Below, piece by piece: positions 1 through 10,574 of a stretch of DNA of 64,000 bases. Positions within the stretch are counted from its first letter, which is position 1. Every line of letters starts with the position of its first letter. The translations under genes were made by a program, and so were the position numbers. The notes beneath the pieces are model-generated. The model did not search any database. It was not told the DNA's origin and was given only the letters and a program-made list of their open reading frames with translations. Source of the stretch: Pandoraea terrigena (lineage in GTDB: Bacteria > Pseudomonadota > Gammaproteobacteria > Burkholderiales > Burkholderiaceae); contig NZ_CABPRU010000001.1 in NCBI RefSeq assembly GCF_902459705.1, forward strand, positions 868,001 through 932,000, in the 5' to 3' direction.

Positions 1-574
1 CGTCGACATCGACGATCGTAATGTGCCCGCCAATCAAGAGGTCGCGCGCGCCGATGTCGCCATCAAGGGCGGCCAGGCGCGATGTCAGGGCGGAGCCGAA
101 CGCGACGGGATGGCCGCGCTGTCCTTGGTAACTGGGAGCGACGATGCCCTCGGGCGACGTAAGCCCACCGGCAATCGCGCGAATGGTGTGCGGGTGGATG
201 TAGGGCATGTCGGCCAGCGCCACCAGCCAGCCGTCCAGATGCTCGAGCCCCGGGGGCGGCGCTTCGTCGACGCTGGACCGGATGCCGGCGGCCAGCGTTG
301 CACCCATGCCGCGCTGCGTGGCGTGGCTCATGACGACTTCACAGCCGGCCTGCAACAGCACGTTCTCCAACTCGGCCGAGTCCGGGCGTACCACCGCGAT
401 GACGCGCGGCAATACGGCCAGCAGCGCGTGGGCGCTGGCAAGGGCAACGGGTCGGTTCAGGGGATCGCCAGGCAGCGGCGCGAGCAGCTTGTTCCGGCGC
501 CCAGCCGCATCGAAGCGGGTACCGAGTCCGCCTGCCAGTAGAATGGCCACGGGCGGCGTCGAGGGTCGGGTCAT
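1..574 (-). CDS. MobA-like nucleotidyltransferase (molybdenum cofactor cytidylyl/guanylyltransferase family), 3' end cut by window edge
   Basis: The reading frame begins at the ATG whose complement is at 572-574 and stays open to the window edge, giving 191 residues without a stop. The N-terminus reads AILLAGGLGTRFDAAGRR, the glycine-rich nucleotide-binding signature of the MobA/MocA family, followed by the LVALADMPYIHPHTI region typical of these transferases. Such enzymes attach CMP or GMP to molybdopterin; full-length members are about 200 residues, so little is missing. It shares its strand with the molybdenum hydroxylase genes at 1485-4182, which suggests it finishes their cofactor, although the YqaA gene lies between on the other strand. 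CTP versus GTP specificity cannot be read from the sequence. Confidence 0.85.
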   Translation of the reverse strand, partial: MTRPSTPPVAILLAGGLGTRFDAAGRRNKLLAPLPGDPLNRPVALASAHALLAVLPRVIAVVRPDSAELENVLLQAGCEVVMSHATQRGMGATLAAGIRSSVDEAPPPGLEHLDGWLVALADMPYIHPHTIRAIAGGLTSPEGIVAPSYQGQRGHPVAFGSALTSRLAALDGDIGARDLLIGGHITIVDVD

Positions 575-716
575 GGTCGTGCATTATGCGCCAGACTTTT
601 TGTTTCTGCCAAACGCGTATGCAGGCACGCTCGCCGAATGTCCCGACCGTCCGGTCGGTCGTGGTGGCGAGGCCGTCGCCATTTTTTCGATCTGCTTTGT
701 TTTTCTCCGGAGTTGC

Positions 717-1316
717 ATGGAGTCGTTCATTTCCTGGCTTCTGGGCATCCTGGCCCTGCCCGGCGTCGGCCTGCCTGCCATTTTTCTGGTGTCGTTTCTG
801 TCGGCCACGTTACTGCCCATGGGCTCGGAACCCGCGCTGTTCGGCTATGTGACGCTCAATCCGCATATGCTCTGGTCAGCGATCGCCGTGGCCAGCGCTG
901 GCAACACCGCCGGTGGCATGCTCGACTGGTGGATGGGCTTCGCCGCACGTCGCGGCTTCGTGCGCCTGAAAGCCCGCCGGCGCACTCACGCTCGCGCCGC
1001 AGCACTTGCAGGTGGCGCGACACCGGAGACCACTGGCGGTAAGCGCTTCAACGGCGACGCGCCAATGAGCGATCGCTATCATCGCTGGATGCGCCGCTTC
1101 GGCCCGCCCCTGCTTCTGCTCTCCTGGCTACCTGTGGTCGGTGATCCTCTTTGCACTCTCGCCGGATGGCTGCGCCTCTCGTGGCGCGAATGCCTCTTCT
1201 ATATCGCGATCGGCAAGTCGCTTCGTTACATCGCCATCACTTTCCTGATGCAGCGTGTGCCCGAGTCGTTCTGGCACGGTATCTTCGCGCCATTCAAACA
1301 CCTGCTCGTGGGTTGA
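717..1316 (+). CDS. YqaA/DedA-type inner-membrane protein
   Basis: This 199-residue protein starts at MESFISWLLG, with CCGGAG a few bases upstream. It has a hydrophobic N-terminal half, a polar middle rich in Arg and Ala (about residues 85-125), and a C-terminal hydrophobic block containing FGPPLLLLSWLPVVGDPLC. This pattern, including the G-D-P-L motif, is that of the YqaA branch of the SNARE-associated/DedA (VTT) superfamily of inner-membrane proteins, some of which act in lipid transport. The substrate is unknown. It converges with the molybdenum hydroxylase operon. The middle segment has low complexity and may be a loop. The family call is firm but the function is open. Confidence 0.8.
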   Translation: MESFISWLLGILALPGVGLPAIFLVSFLSATLLPMGSEPALFGYVTLNPHMLWSAIAVASAGNTAGGMLDWWMGFAARRGFVRLKARRRTHARAAALAGGATPETTGGKRFNGDAPMSDRYHRWMRRFGPPLLLLSWLPVVGDPLCTLAGWLRLSWRECLFYIAIGKSLRYIAITFLMQRVPESFWHGIFAPFKHLLVG

Positions 1317-1350
1317 CGCCCGGACCCAGTGTCCTGCCCGCCGCCCGAGG

Positions 1351-1423
1351 GGCAGAACCGGGGCCCCTTTCCGCCTCTCAGACATAAACCCAACTCGCTG
1401 CAGAAAGGGGCCCCGGTCCTGCC
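1351..1423. repeat. 21-bp inverted repeat between convergent genes
   Basis: Arms at 1351-1371 and 1403-1423 are reverse complements except for one position (a possible G-U pair), separated by 31 bases. Each arm contains the palindrome GGGGCCCC. It lies between the ends of yqaA (1316) and the molybdenum hydroxylase gene (1485), so it may act as a bidirectional terminator or be a small mobile-repeat remnant. No clear T-run follows it. Confidence 0.7.
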
Positions 1424-1484
1424 TTCCGTCATTCTTTCTCTTCGCCCCCCCTCCTAGCCCGGTTTCGCCTGCTTTGCCCGTCCT

Positions 1485-3707
1485 TTACGCTTTTGTTAAG
1501 TCGAACGGCAACGCGCGCAGCCGCTTCCCCGTCAACTTGAAAACCGCATTCGCATACGCCGGCGCCAACGGCGGCAACCCCGGTTCACCCATGCCCGTCG
1601 GCGCGTCTCCCGACCCCACGATGTGCACACTGATCGCCGGCATGTCGGGCGATCGCGCCACCATGTATTGATGGAAGTTGCTCTGCTCGACTTCGCCATC
1701 TTTCATGGTGATGGCCGCGCCCGGTATCGTCATGCCCAACCCCATCAAGGCCGCCCCCTCCACCTGGGCCGCCACCGTCAACGGGTTGACCGCGAAATTG
1801 CAATGCACCCCCGCCGTCACACTTACCAATCGCGGCGATTCATCGCGCATCTCCGCCACGACGACGTACGCCACCACGGAATCGAAGGACTCATGGACCG
1901 CCACCCCCCACGCATGTCCCGCCGGTAGTGGCGTCTTTCCATAGCCGGAACGCTCGACGGCCAGCGCCAGCGCCTCACGGTGCCGTGGATGCTTGTCGCC
2001 CATCAGCGTATAGCGATACGCCACCGGGTCCTGACCCGCTTCCTTCGCCAGTTCGTCAATCAATGTCTCCATGACGTACGCCGTATGCGTGTTGCCCACG
2101 GAACGCCACCACAGGACCGGCACGTTGACCTGCGGACTGTGCAACGTCAGCCGCAACGGCACGGCATACGGGGTTCCCATGATGCCCTCGACGCTGGTCC
2201 CGTCGATGCCGTTCTTGACCATCATTTTCTCGAACGGCGTGCCCTGCAAAATGGATTGACCAACGATGGTGTGATTCCACGCCAGGACCTTGCCCTTGGC
2301 ATCCAGGCCGATTTCGGCCCGATGCACGTACATCGGACGGTAGTAACCGCCACGGACGTCGTCTTCCCGGCTCCAGATCACTTTCACCGGCTCGCGATGC
2401 CCCGCACGTCGCCACGCTTTCGCCACCTGGGCCGCCTCGACACCATAGTCGGACGTCGGCACCGCACGACGGCCAAACCCGCCGCCCGCCATGAGCGTGT
2501 GCAGTTTGACCTGCTCGGGCTTGAGGCCGAGCGTGCGTGCAATGGCCGCCTGGTCGACGGTCTGGAACTGCGTGCCGGTCCACACTTGCGCGCCTTTGTC
2601 GGAAAGCTGCACGGTGCAGTTGAGCGGCTCCATCGGGGCATGCGCGAGGTACGGGAAGTGGTATTCGGCAACGAGGGTCTTGGGCGCGTCCTTGAGTTTG
2701 GCGATGTCCGTGTCGATGGCGACTGTGCCCGGTGTCTTGGCCATTTCCACATATTTGGCCAGTTGCGCCGTGGTGTCGACGTGCTCGACGCCACGGGTGT
2801 CCCACGTGGCCTTGAGCGCATCGCGCCCGGTCTTGGCCTGCCAGTAGCCGTCGGCAATGACGGCCACGGCCGTGCCGCCTCGGTCGTCCGGAATCTCGAG
2901 GACCTCGCGCACGCCTTTGACCGCCCGCGCGGCTTTGGCGTCGAACTGCTTCACTTTGGCACCGAAGACCGGCGGGCGCGCGACCACGGCGACTTTCAGG
3001 TTCGGCAGCTTGAAGTCCATGCCGTACATCGGCACCCCGGTGGACTTGGCCCGTGCATCGAGCCGGCGGGTCGGCTTGCCCAGTAGGCGGAAGGACGACG
3101 GATCCTTGAGCGCGACATCCGCCGGCACCGGTTGCGCCTGCGCGCGCGCGGCAAGACTGCCGTACGTGGCGCGCTGGCCGCTCGGGCCGAGCACGACGCC
3201 GTTCTCGGTGCGCAACTGCGCCGGCGGGACTTTCCACTGCTGCGCCGCCGCCGCGATGAGCATGGCCCGCGCCGACGCACCGATGCGCCGGTATTGCAGC
3301 CACGAATGCGCAACGGACCCCGAGCCGCCAGTCATCTGGATGCCGAACATGGGGTCTTTGTAGACGTCGGCCGCCGGTGCCAGCTCGCTGCGCACTTTGG
3401 CCCAGTCGCAATCAAGTTCTTCGGCGACGAGCATGGGCAGGGCGGTCTGTACGCCTTGTCCGAAATCGAGGCGATTGACCTGGATGGTGACGGTGTCGTC
3501 CGGCGCGATGTGCACGAAGGCGGAGGGCACGACGGGTGCCGCGGCCGCGCCCTGGGCGCTGGCGGCACGCATCGCGCCAGGCAGCGACATTTCGAGCATC
3601 AGGCCGCCCGCCGCCAGCGCGGAGGTCTTGAGGAACACGCGGCGTGTCAGGCCGGCGAAGTCGCCCACGGCAACGCCAGGGCGCGGGGAAAAGCGAAGTT
3701 CACGCAT
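1485..3707 (-). CDS. Molybdopterin-binding subunit of a xanthine dehydrogenase-family oxidoreductase (isoquinoline 1-oxidoreductase beta-like)
   Basis: A 740-residue protein. The start is at complement 3705-3707, preceded by GGAG; the frame is open further upstream but that part overlaps the 2Fe-2S gene. A twin-arginine signal ([18 protein letters not shown] at 22-23) marks it for folded export. The motif MAGGGFGRR near residues 406-414 and the C-terminal region match the molybdenum-binding domains of the IorB/aldehyde dehydrogenase group. These enzymes hydroxylate aldehydes or N-heterocycles using water. Sixteen bases separate it from its partner 2Fe-2S gene, which is upstream in the same operon. 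No FAD subunit is present, as is usual for the Ior type, where electrons pass to a cytochrome. The substrate cannot be predicted. Confidence 0.92.
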   Translation of the reverse strand: MRELRFSPRPGVAVGDFAGLTRRVFLKTSALAAGGLMLEMSLPGAMRAASAQGAAAAPVVPSAFVHIAPDDTVTIQVNRLDFGQGVQTALPMLVAEELDCDWAKVRSELAPAADVYKDPMFGIQMTGGSGSVAHSWLQYRRIGASARAMLIAAAAQQWKVPPAQLRTENGVVLGPSGQRATYGSLAARAQAQPVPADVALKDPSSFRLLGKPTRRLDARAKSTGVPMYGMDFKLPNLKVAVVARPPVFGAKVKQFDAKAARAVKGVREVLEIPDDRGGTAVAVIADGYWQAKTGRDALKATWDTRGVEHVDTTAQLAKYVEMAKTPGTVAIDTDIAKLKDAPKTLVAEYHFPYLAHAPMEPLNCTVQLSDKGAQVWTGTQFQTVDQAAIARTLGLKPEQVKLHTLMAGGGFGRRAVPTSDYGVEAAQVAKAWRRAGHREPVKVIWSREDDVRGGYYRPMYVHRAEIGLDAKGKVLAWNHTIVGQSILQGTPFEKMMVKNGIDGTSVEGIMGTPYAVPLRLTLHSPQVNVPVLWWRSVGNTHTAYVMETLIDELAKEAGQDPVAYRYTLMGDKHPRHREALALAVERSGYGKTPLPAGHAWGVAVHESFDSVVAYVVVAEMRDESPRLVSVTAGVHCNFAVNPLTVAAQVEGAALMGLGMTIPGAAITMKDGEVEQSNFHQYMVARSPDMPAISVHIVGSGDAPTGMGEPGLPPLAPAYANAVFKLTGKRLRALPFDLTKA

Positions 3708-3723
3708 GGGCTGTCTCCTCGCC

Positions 3724-4182
3724 TCAGGCCAACGACGCGGCCGCGTCTTTGATCGCCGCACGAATGCGGGCGTAGGTGCCGCAACGGCAGATGTTGCCGG
3801 CCATGGCCGCGTCGATCTGTTCGTCGTTGGGCTGCTTGTTTCCGCGCAGCAAGGCGGTGGCGGACATGATCTGACCGCTCTGGCAGTAGCCGCACTGGGG
3901 CACGTCGTGTTTGACCCAGGCGTTCTGCACGGCACGCCCGACGGCGTCCGCCCCGACGTTTTCAATGGTGGTGATGGTCTTGCCCGCGACGGCGGAGACC
4001 GGGGTGACGCAGCTTCGGATGGGCGCGCCGTCGAGATGCACGGTGCATGCGCCGCACAGCGCCATGCCGCAGCCAAACTTGGTGCCGGTCATGTTGAGCG
4101 CGTCGCGCAGCGTCCAGAGCAGGGGCGTCGCCGGGTCGACATCGACTTGCACGACACGGCCGTTCAGTTGAAACGAGACCAT
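3724..4182 (-). CDS. 2Fe-2S subunit of the molybdenum hydroxylase (isoquinoline 1-oxidoreductase alpha-like)
   Basis: A 152-residue protein with two 2Fe-2S domains. The plant-ferredoxin-like N-terminal domain carries Cys38, Cys43, Cys46 and Cys58; the C-terminal four-helix domain carries Cys97 and Cys100 (QCGYCQSG) and Cys132 and Cys134 (ICRCG). Eight cysteines in this order are diagnostic for the small subunit of xanthine dehydrogenase-family enzymes. It has no signal peptide, and partners of this kind ride out of the cell with the Tat-signal-bearing large subunit. It is first in the operon, with AGGTGT before the ATG, and passes electrons from the molybdenum centre to an unknown acceptor. 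Confidence 0.94.
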   Translation of the reverse strand: MVSFQLNGRVVQVDVDPATPLLWTLRDALNMTGTKFGCGMALCGACTVHLDGAPIRSCVTPVSAVAGKTITTIENVGADAVGRAVQNAWVKHDVPQCGYCQSGQIMSATALLRGNKQPNDEQIDAAMAGNICRCGTYARIRAAIKDAAASLA

Positions 4183-4757
4183 AGAGACACCTCTTGACGG
4201 GTGGAGGAATCGGGGATCGGGAAAACATACTCCCATTCGATGGAAGTTTCAGCGCAGGCGTGGGCCATCATGCGTTATATCTAGGTGGATATAGCGGCAG
4301 GCAGGAATGGCAGCTGTGTGGTGGGAATGCGAAGGGAGTGGCGGTCGTGAAGGCGCGGTCAACGCGGCGATGAACGCGCCGGGGTGGCGCGAATGAGGGG
4401 ATCGCGCGACTGGCGGGGTGAATTCGGTGCGGTGCCGACGTGTTGCGGTGCAATGAAGTACAATTCTGGCTACATTCCCCTACCAACACTTTCCCAAGCC
4501 GGAAGAAAGATCTGGGCATGCGCACCAACGGCCTCACCCTCCTGTGCTTTGACGCGATGATCGGACACGATTCGTCATCGACGTGTTCGCACGGCAGTCG
4601 TCGATCTCGCTGACCGCAGATCGTCTGTTGCCGGCCCGCGCGCATCCGTCGCGCCTGCCGCCGGCATCCCTTGCGCCTACCCGATTTTGACTTTCGGCAC
4701 GTCTCGCGAGACGAACGCCGACGGCGGATGCACCGCCGCATTGATGAGCCCGACAAG
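4183..4757. other. 575-base divergent intergenic region
   Basis: It separates the leftward molybdenum hydroxylase operon from the rightward FAD/Fe-S dehydrogenase gene, so both promoters should lie here. I see an 18-base inverted repeat at 4276-4293 and a TACAAT hexamer at 4459-4464 that could be a -10 for the dehydrogenase, but no convincing -35. No open frame here looks like a real gene. Confidence 0.5.
4276..4293. promoter_or_regulatory. Inverted repeat, possible operator of the molybdenum hydroxylase operon
   Basis: TATATC and GATATA are inverted around a 6-base centre (TAGGTG), about 94 bases before the 2Fe-2S gene start. The size and position would suit a repressor of the TetR, MarR or GntR type, but no such regulator gene is adjacent. 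Low confidence. Confidence 0.3.
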
Positions 4758-7700
4758 ATGAACGCACCCTTGCCCGCCTTCGAGCCGCACGACGCCAAGC
4801 ATGCGCTCGCCGCCCAGCCGCCGCGACTGCGCGAGATTCCTTATAACTACACGTCGTTTTCGGACCGCGAGATCGTCATGCGCCTGCTGGGCGCCGACGC
4901 CTGGCATATCCTCGATGAACTCCGCGCCGAGCGCCGCACCGGCCGCTCGGCACGCATGCTCTACGAGGTGCTCGGCGATATCTGGGTGGTTCGCCGTAAT
5001 CCGTATCTTCAGGACGACCTGCTCGACAATCCGAAGCGCCGCAAGTTGCTGATCGACGCGCTGGACCACCGTCTGAACGAGATCGACAAGCGTCGCCGCG
5101 CGGATGTGGCCGCGAACGCCGATGCGAACGGCCGCGACCGCGCCGCCCGCGTCGAGCAACTGGAAGCGGCGGCACGTCGCGCCGTGGCGGACTTCGCCGA
5201 TGAGTTCGCGAAGATGGCCGAACTGCGCCGTCGCACGAAGAAGGTGCTGGGCCGTACGACGGCCCACGACAACATCAAGTTCGACGGCCTGTCGCGCGTC
5301 TCGCATGTGACGGACGCGACGGACTGGCGTGTGGAGTATCCGTTCGTGGTGCTCACCCCGGACAGCGAAGCGGAAATGGCGGCGCTGGTGAAGGGCTGCT
5401 TCGAACTGGGACTGACGGTGATTCCGCGTGGAGGCGGCACGGGCTATACGGGCGGTGCAATCCCGCTCACGCCGTTCTCGGCCGTGATCAACACGGAAAA
5501 GCTCGAACAACTCGATGAGGTCGAGTACGCGTCGTTGCCGGGCGTCGACAAGCCGGTTCCGACGATTTTCTCGGGCGCCGGGGTAGTGACGCGTCGCGTG
5601 GCCGAGGCGGCCGAGCGCGCCGGCCTGGTGTTCGCGGTCGATCCGACGTCGATCGACGCGTCGTGCATCGGCGGCAATGTGGCAATGAATGCTGGCGGCA
5701 AGAAGGCCGTGCTGTGGGGCACCGCGCTCGATAACCTGGCGTGGTGGCGCATGGTCGACCCGCAGGGCAATTGGCTCGAAGTTACCCGTCTCGATCACAA
5801 TCTCGGCAAGATTCACGACATTCCGGTCGCGCGCTTCGAACTGACGTGGTTCGACGGCAATTACGCGCCGGGCGCCGTGCTACTCAAGACGGAACAGCTG
5901 GACATCGAAGGCAAGCGCTTCCGTAAGGAAGGGCTCGGCAAGGATGTCACGGACAAGTTCCTCGCCGGTCTGCCAGGCATTCAGAAGGAAGGCTGCGACG
6001 GTCTGATCACGAGCGCGCGCTGGATTCTGCACAAGATGCCTGCGCACATGCGCACGGTGTGCCTGGAGTTCTTCGGTCAGGCGAAGGAAGCGATTCCGAG
6101 CATCGTCGAGATCAAGGACTACATGTTTGCGCAGACGGCCGCGGGCGGCGCGATCCTGGCCGGTCTGGAGCATCTGGACGAGCGCTATCTGCGCGCGGTG
6201 GGCTACGCCACGAAATCGAAGCGCAACGCGTTCCCGAAGATGGTGCTGATCGGCGATATCGTCGGCGACGACGACAACGCCGTCGCACAGGCGACGTCGG
6301 AAGTCATTCGCATGGCCAACGGCAAGAGCGGCGAGGGCTTCGTCGCGGTGTCGGCCGAGGCCCGCAAGAAGTTCTGGCTCGATCGCTCGCGTACCGCCGC
6401 CATCGCGCGCCACACCAACGCCTTCAAGATCAACGAGGACGTGGTGATTCCGCTGCCGCGCATGGGCGAGTACACGGATCACATCGAACGCATCAATATC
6501 GAGCTGTCGCTCAAGAACAAGCTGCAACTGGTCGACGCGCTCGAAGCGTTCTTCGAAGCGGGCAATCTGCCGCTGGGCAAGACGGACGACGCCAACGAGA
6601 TTCCGTCGGCCGAACTGCTCGAAGATCGTGTGCAGACGGCGCTCGCGCTGCTGCGCGACGTGCGCGCGCGGTGGGTGTTCCTGCGTGATCACTTCGAACT
6701 GCCGCTGGCCGAGGCGATTCCGCTGCTCAACCGTCACGGTATTCGTGATCTCAACGTGGCGTTCAACGATCGCCTGAACGCGCAACCGCAAACGCGTCTC
6801 ATCGATCTGCTGCAGGATCGCACGGTGCGCGTGTCGTGGAAGCAGGAGATTCGCGCTGAACTGCGCCAGATATTCTCGGGCGGGGAGTTCAAGCCGATCC
6901 TCGACGAGGCGCAGGCGATTCACACGCGCGTGCTGCACGGCCGAGTGTTCGTCGCCCTGCACATGCACGCGGGCGACGGCAATGTGCACACGAACATCCC
7001 GGTGAACTCGGATAACTACGAGATGCTCCAGGATGCGCACAAGGCGGTGGCGCGCATCATGGCCATCGCCCGCTCGCTCGACGGCGTGATCTCGGGCGAA
7101 CACGGTATCGGCATCACCAAGCTGGAGTTCCTGACGGACGCCGAGATCGCTGAATTCCGCGCGTACAAGCAACGCGTGGATCCGGAAGGGCGCTTCAACA
7201 AGGGCAAGCTGCTCGACCTGCCGGAAGTGCCGGCCGACCTGCGCAATGCCTATACGCCCAGCTTCGGGCTGATGGGGTATGAGTCGCTCATCATGCAGCA
7301 GTCGGACATCGGCGCGATTGCCGACAGCGTGAAGGACTGCCTGCGCTGCGGCAAGTGCAAGCCGGTGTGCGCCACGCATGTGCCGCGCGCGAACCTGCTT
7401 TACAGCCCGCGCAACAAGATTCTGGCGACATCGCTGCTCATCGAGGCGTTCCTGTATGAAGAGCAGACGCGCCGCGGTGTGTCGATCAAGCACTGGGACG
7501 AGTTCAACGACGTGGCCGATCATTGCACGGTCTGCCACAAGTGCGTGACGCCGTGTCCGGTGAAGATCGACTTCGGCGACGTAACGATGAACATGCGCAA
7601 CCTGTTGCGCAAGATGGGCAAGAAGAAGTTCAATCCGGGGGCCGCCGCCGGTATGTTCTTCCTGAACGCGACGAACCCGGAGACGATCAACATCACCCGA

Positions 7701-8753
7701 AAGGTGATGATCGACTGGGGCTACAAGGCGCAGCGTTTCGGCGCGGATGTCTTCAAGAAACTCGCGAAGAAGCAGACGGCGCACCCGCCTGCGACGGTGG
7801 GCAAGCCGCCGCTGCGCGAGGAAGTGATTCACTTCGTCAACAAGAAGATGCCGGGCAACCTGCCGAAGAAGACGGCGCGCGCACTGCTCGACATCGAAGA
7901 CAACAAGGTCGTGCCGATCATTCGCAATCCGAAGACCACTACGGTGGATTCGGAAGCGGTGTTCTATTTCCCGGGCTGCGGCTCGGAGCGCCTGTTCTCG
8001 CAGGTCGGGCTCGCCACGCAGGCGATGCTCTGGCATGTGGGCGTGCAGACGGTGCTGCCGCCGGGCTATCTGTGCTGTGGTTATCCGCAGCGCGGCTCGG
8101 GGCAGGGCGACAAGGCCGAGAAGATCGTGACGGACAACCGCGTGCTGTTCCATCGCATGGCGAATACGCTGAACTATCTCGACATCAAGACCGTGGTCGT
8201 GTCGTGCGGCACTTGCTACGACCAGCTCGCGGGCTATGAATTCGAGAAGATCTTCCCGGGCTGCCGCATCGTCGACATCCACGAATACCTGCTCGAGAAG
8301 AACGTGAAGCTCGAAGGCGTGAACGGTACGCGCTATATGTATCACGACCCGTGCCATACGCCGATCAAGACGATGGACCCGGTCAAGCTGGTGAACCAGT
8401 TGATGGGCAGCGAGCACGACGGCTACAAGATCGAGAAGAACGATCGGTGCTGCGGTGAATCGGGCACGCTGGCCGTCACGCGTCCGGACATCTCGACGCA
8501 GATCCGCTTCCGCAAGGAAGAGGAAATGCGCAAGGGGGCGGCGAAACTGCGTGCGGACGGCAAGGTCGAGGAGGTCAAGATTCTGACGAGCTGCCCGTCG
8601 TGCCTGCAAGGTCTGTCGCGCTATAACGAGGACGCCGACATCACGGCGGACTATATCGTCGTGGAAATCGCCAAGCATGTGCTCGGCGACGAGTGGCTGG
8701 TGGACTACGTCAAGGATGCCAACCACGGCGGCATCGAGCGCGTGCTGGTCTGA
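4758..8753 (+). CDS. Large FAD-binding and Fe-S-binding oxidoreductase (GlcD/lactate dehydrogenase-like fused to an iron-sulfur subunit)
   Basis: A 1331-residue protein from [10 protein letters not shown]; in-frame ATGs at 4671 and 4728 would lengthen it, and no start has a strong ribosome-binding site. In order: an N-terminal region of the DUF3683 kind ([16 protein letters not shown]), a PCMH-type FAD domain with [15 protein letters not shown] near residue 220, a FAD-linked oxidase C-terminal domain with [12 protein letters not shown] near 735, two 4Fe-4S clusters ([11 protein letters not shown] near 861, [12 protein letters not shown] near 923) and two CCG domains (FPGCG near 1072; CCGESG near 1231). 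Bacteria often split glycolate or D-lactate oxidases into separate GlcD and GlcF proteins; here both are one chain. It probably oxidises a 2-hydroxy acid and feeds the quinone pool; the substrate is unproven. Confidence 0.9.
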   Translation: MNAPLPAFEPHDAKHALAAQPPRLREIPYNYTSFSDREIVMRLLGADAWHILDELRAERRTGRSARMLYEVLGDIWVVRRNPYLQDDLLDNPKRRKLLIDALDHRLNEIDKRRRADVAANADANGRDRAARVEQLEAAARRAVADFADEFAKMAELRRRTKKVLGRTTAHDNIKFDGLSRVSHVTDATDWRVEYPFVVLTPDSEAEMAALVKGCFELGLTVIPRGGGTGYTGGAIPLTPFSAVINTEKLEQLDEVEYASLPGVDKPVPTIFSGAGVVTRRVAEAAERAGLVFAVDPTSIDASCIGGNVAMNAGGKKAVLWGTALDNLAWWRMVDPQGNWLEVTRLDHNLGKIHDIPVARFELTWFDGNYAPGAVLLKTEQLDIEGKRFRKEGLGKDVTDKFLAGLPGIQKEGCDGLITSARWILHKMPAHMRTVCLEFFGQAKEAIPSIVEIKDYMFAQTAAGGAILAGLEHLDERYLRAVGYATKSKRNAFPKMVLIGDIVGDDDNAVAQATSEVIRMANGKSGEGFVAVSAEARKKFWLDRSRTAAIARHTNAFKINEDVVIPLPRMGEYTDHIERINIELSLKNKLQLVDALEAFFEAGNLPLGKTDDANEIPSAELLEDRVQTALALLRDVRARWVFLRDHFELPLAEAIPLLNRHGIRDLNVAFNDRLNAQPQTRLIDLLQDRTVRVSWKQEIRAELRQIFSGGEFKPILDEAQAIHTRVLHGRVFVALHMHAGDGNVHTNIPVNSDNYEMLQDAHKAVARIMAIARSLDGVISGEHGIGITKLEFLTDAEIAEFRAYKQRVDPEGRFNKGKLLDLPEVPADLRNAYTPSFGLMGYESLIMQQSDIGAIADSVKDCLRCGKCKPVCATHVPRANLLYSPRNKILATSLLIEAFLYEEQTRRGVSIKHWDEFNDVADHCTVCHKCVTPCPVKIDFGDVTMNMRNLLRKMGKKKFNPGAAAGMFFLNATNPETINITRKVMIDWGYKAQRFGADVFKKLAKKQTAHPPATVGKPPLREEVIHFVNKKMPGNLPKKTARALLDIEDNKVVPIIRNPKTTTVDSEAVFYFPGCGSERLFSQVGLATQAMLWHVGVQTVLPPGYLCCGYPQRGSGQGDKAEKIVTDNRVLFHRMANTLNYLDIKTVVVSCGTCYDQLAGYEFEKIFPGCRIVDIHEYLLEKNVKLEGVNGTRYMYHDPCHTPIKTMDPVKLVNQLMGSEHDGYKIEKNDRCCGESGTLAVTRPDISTQIRFRKEEEMRKGAAKLRADGKVEEVKILTSCPSCLQGLSRYNEDADITADYIVVEIAKHVLGDEWLVDYVKDANHGGIERVLV

Positions 8754-8805
8754 TGCACCTCCCGGGGACGCGGCCGATGCCTGACCGACGGACCACGGAG
8801 GCGGC

Positions 8806-10503
8806 ATGGAGGTAGTCTTTACCGCCCTGATCCTGCTGTTCGTGGTGGCGCTGACCGGCGTGCTGGTCAGCTACGTCAAGGTCCTGCCCGTGCCGCTTGT
8901 GCAGATTGCGGTCGGCGCCGCGCTCGCGCTTCCGGGCGCGGGGCTGCATATCGACCTCGATCCCGAGATTTTCTTCCTGCTGTTCATCCCGCCGCTGCTC
9001 TTCGCCGACGGCTGGCGCATGCCGAAACGCGAGTTCCGGCACCTGCGCGTGCCGATCGTCGCGATGGCGCTCGGCCTCGTGATCTTCACGGTGCTCGGCG
9101 TGGGTTATTTCATCCACTGGATGATTCCGTCGATTCCGCTCGCCGTGGCGTTCGCGCTCGGTGGTGTGCTCTCGCCGACCGACGCCGTGGCGGTCTCCGC
9201 GCTCACCGGCCGCATGCAGATGCCCACGCGGCTCATGCATGTGCTCGAAGGCGAAGCGATGATGAACGATGCGTCGGGGCTGGTCGCGTTCAAGTTCGCC
9301 ATCGTGGCCGCGACCACGGGCCTCTTTTCGATCGGTAACGCCACGTTCTCGTTTTTCGTCATCGCGCTGGGCGGCCTGCTCGCCGGCTGGGCCGTGACGT
9401 GGCTGTTCACGCAGTTCCATCGGCGCGTGATGGCCGCGTCCACCGAAGAGCCGGCGACCGTGGTGCTGCTGCTGTTGCTCATGCCGTTTGCCGCCTATCT
9501 GCTGGCCGAACACTTCGGCTTCTCAGGCATTCTCGCGGCGGTGGCGGCCGGCATGACGGTCAGCTCGACCGATCTGCTCAATACCCGCACGGCCACGCGC
9601 ATTCTCGGTAACGGGGTGTGGTCGATGCTCGAGTTCGTCTTCAACGGCGCGGTGTTCGTGCTGCTCGGCCTGCAGTTGCCCGACATCGTGCGCGCCGCGG
9701 TGCGTCCCGGCGAGCATCATTGGGCCACGCTGCTTACCCTCGGCGAACTGATGGGGTACGTCGGCGCGATTTCGGCCGTGCTCATCGTGCTGCGCTTCTG
9801 CTGGGTGTGGGTGGCGTGGCGGGTGATGTATTTTCTCGGCATGCGACGCGGTGAGATCACGATGAAGCCGGGCATGCGCTTTACCGGCGTCACGGCCCTC
9901 TCGGGCGTGCGCGGCGCGGTCACGCTCGCCGGCGCGCTCTCGGTGCCGCTCGCCCTGCCGGGCGGAGCGCCGTTCCCGGGGCGCGATCTGCTGATTTTCC
10001 TGGCTGCCGGCGTGATCCTGCTTTCGCTTATCGGCGGTAGCCTGGGTTTGCCGTTCCTGCTGCGCGGCGTGCGCTGGCCGGTCGAGGACCCGCGCAATCG
10101 TGAGCTGGGCGAGGCGCGCCTCGCGGCGGCTGAGGCGGCGATCCGCAGCGTCGAGTCGTTGCAGAAAGTCATTGCGAAGTCGGGTGACGAACTCGACACT
10201 GCGGTGTGCGCCGAAGCAGCCGCACGCGTGATGGGGCGGTATCGCCGCGCGCTCAATGCGTCGAGTGCCACCGACGAGATGCGCGAACGTGCCGTGCGTG
10301 AGGTCGAAGTCGAACGGCGGCTGCGTGCCGCAGCGCTGCAGGCCGAACGGGGAGAACTGTCGCGTCTTCGCGTGACGCAACGCATCAACGACGAGACGTT
10401 GCGGGAGTTGCTCAACGAGATCGACTTCGCCGAACTCGCGCTTGGACCCGTCGACCCGGCTACCGGCAAGCGTCACAAGCGTAACAAGCGCGCATCGCAC
10501 TAA
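8806..10503 (+). CDS. Na+/H+ antiporter, CPA1 (NhaP/YjcE-like) family
   Basis: A 565-residue membrane protein preceded by a GGAGG site. About 420 residues form 12 or so hydrophobic segments, with FALGGVLSPTDAVAVSAL and GEAMMNDASGLVAFKFA, the ion-binding Asp and Asn-Asp motifs of the cation:proton antiporter family. A charged C-terminal tail of about 130 residues is rich in Ala, Glu and Arg, is likely coiled-coil, and ends in a Lys/Arg cluster. Such tails regulate antiport in related proteins. It should exchange cytoplasmic Na+ or K+ for protons in pH and salt homeostasis. It starts 52 bases after the FAD/Fe-S gene and may be cotranscribed with it. Confidence 0.92.
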   Translation: MEVVFTALILLFVVALTGVLVSYVKVLPVPLVQIAVGAALALPGAGLHIDLDPEIFFLLFIPPLLFADGWRMPKREFRHLRVPIVAMALGLVIFTVLGVGYFIHWMIPSIPLAVAFALGGVLSPTDAVAVSALTGRMQMPTRLMHVLEGEAMMNDASGLVAFKFAIVAATTGLFSIGNATFSFFVIALGGLLAGWAVTWLFTQFHRRVMAASTEEPATVVLLLLLMPFAAYLLAEHFGFSGILAAVAAGMTVSSTDLLNTRTATRILGNGVWSMLEFVFNGAVFVLLGLQLPDIVRAAVRPGEHHWATLLTLGELMGYVGAISAVLIVLRFCWVWVAWRVMYFLGMRRGEITMKPGMRFTGVTALSGVRGAVTLAGALSVPLALPGGAPFPGRDLLIFLAAGVILLSLIGGSLGLPFLLRGVRWPVEDPRNRELGEARLAAAEAAIRSVESLQKVIAKSGDELDTAVCAEAAARVMGRYRRALNASSATDEMRERAVREVEVERRLRAAALQAERGELSRLRVTQRINDETLRELLNEIDFAELALGPVDPATGKRHKRNKRASH

Positions 10504-10574
10504 CGGCATTGATGGGACCGGCCCGAACCGTCTGCGGCGCATGCGGGGGCGGGGCGGGCAAACGAGGGGGAATC

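Noticed and set aside
5880-8807. 975-residue open frame antisense to the FAD/Fe-S gene
   Set aside because: GC-rich codon use leaves the opposite strand open; the frame is His/Arg/Leu-rich with no known motif, while the plus strand encodes a clear enzyme.
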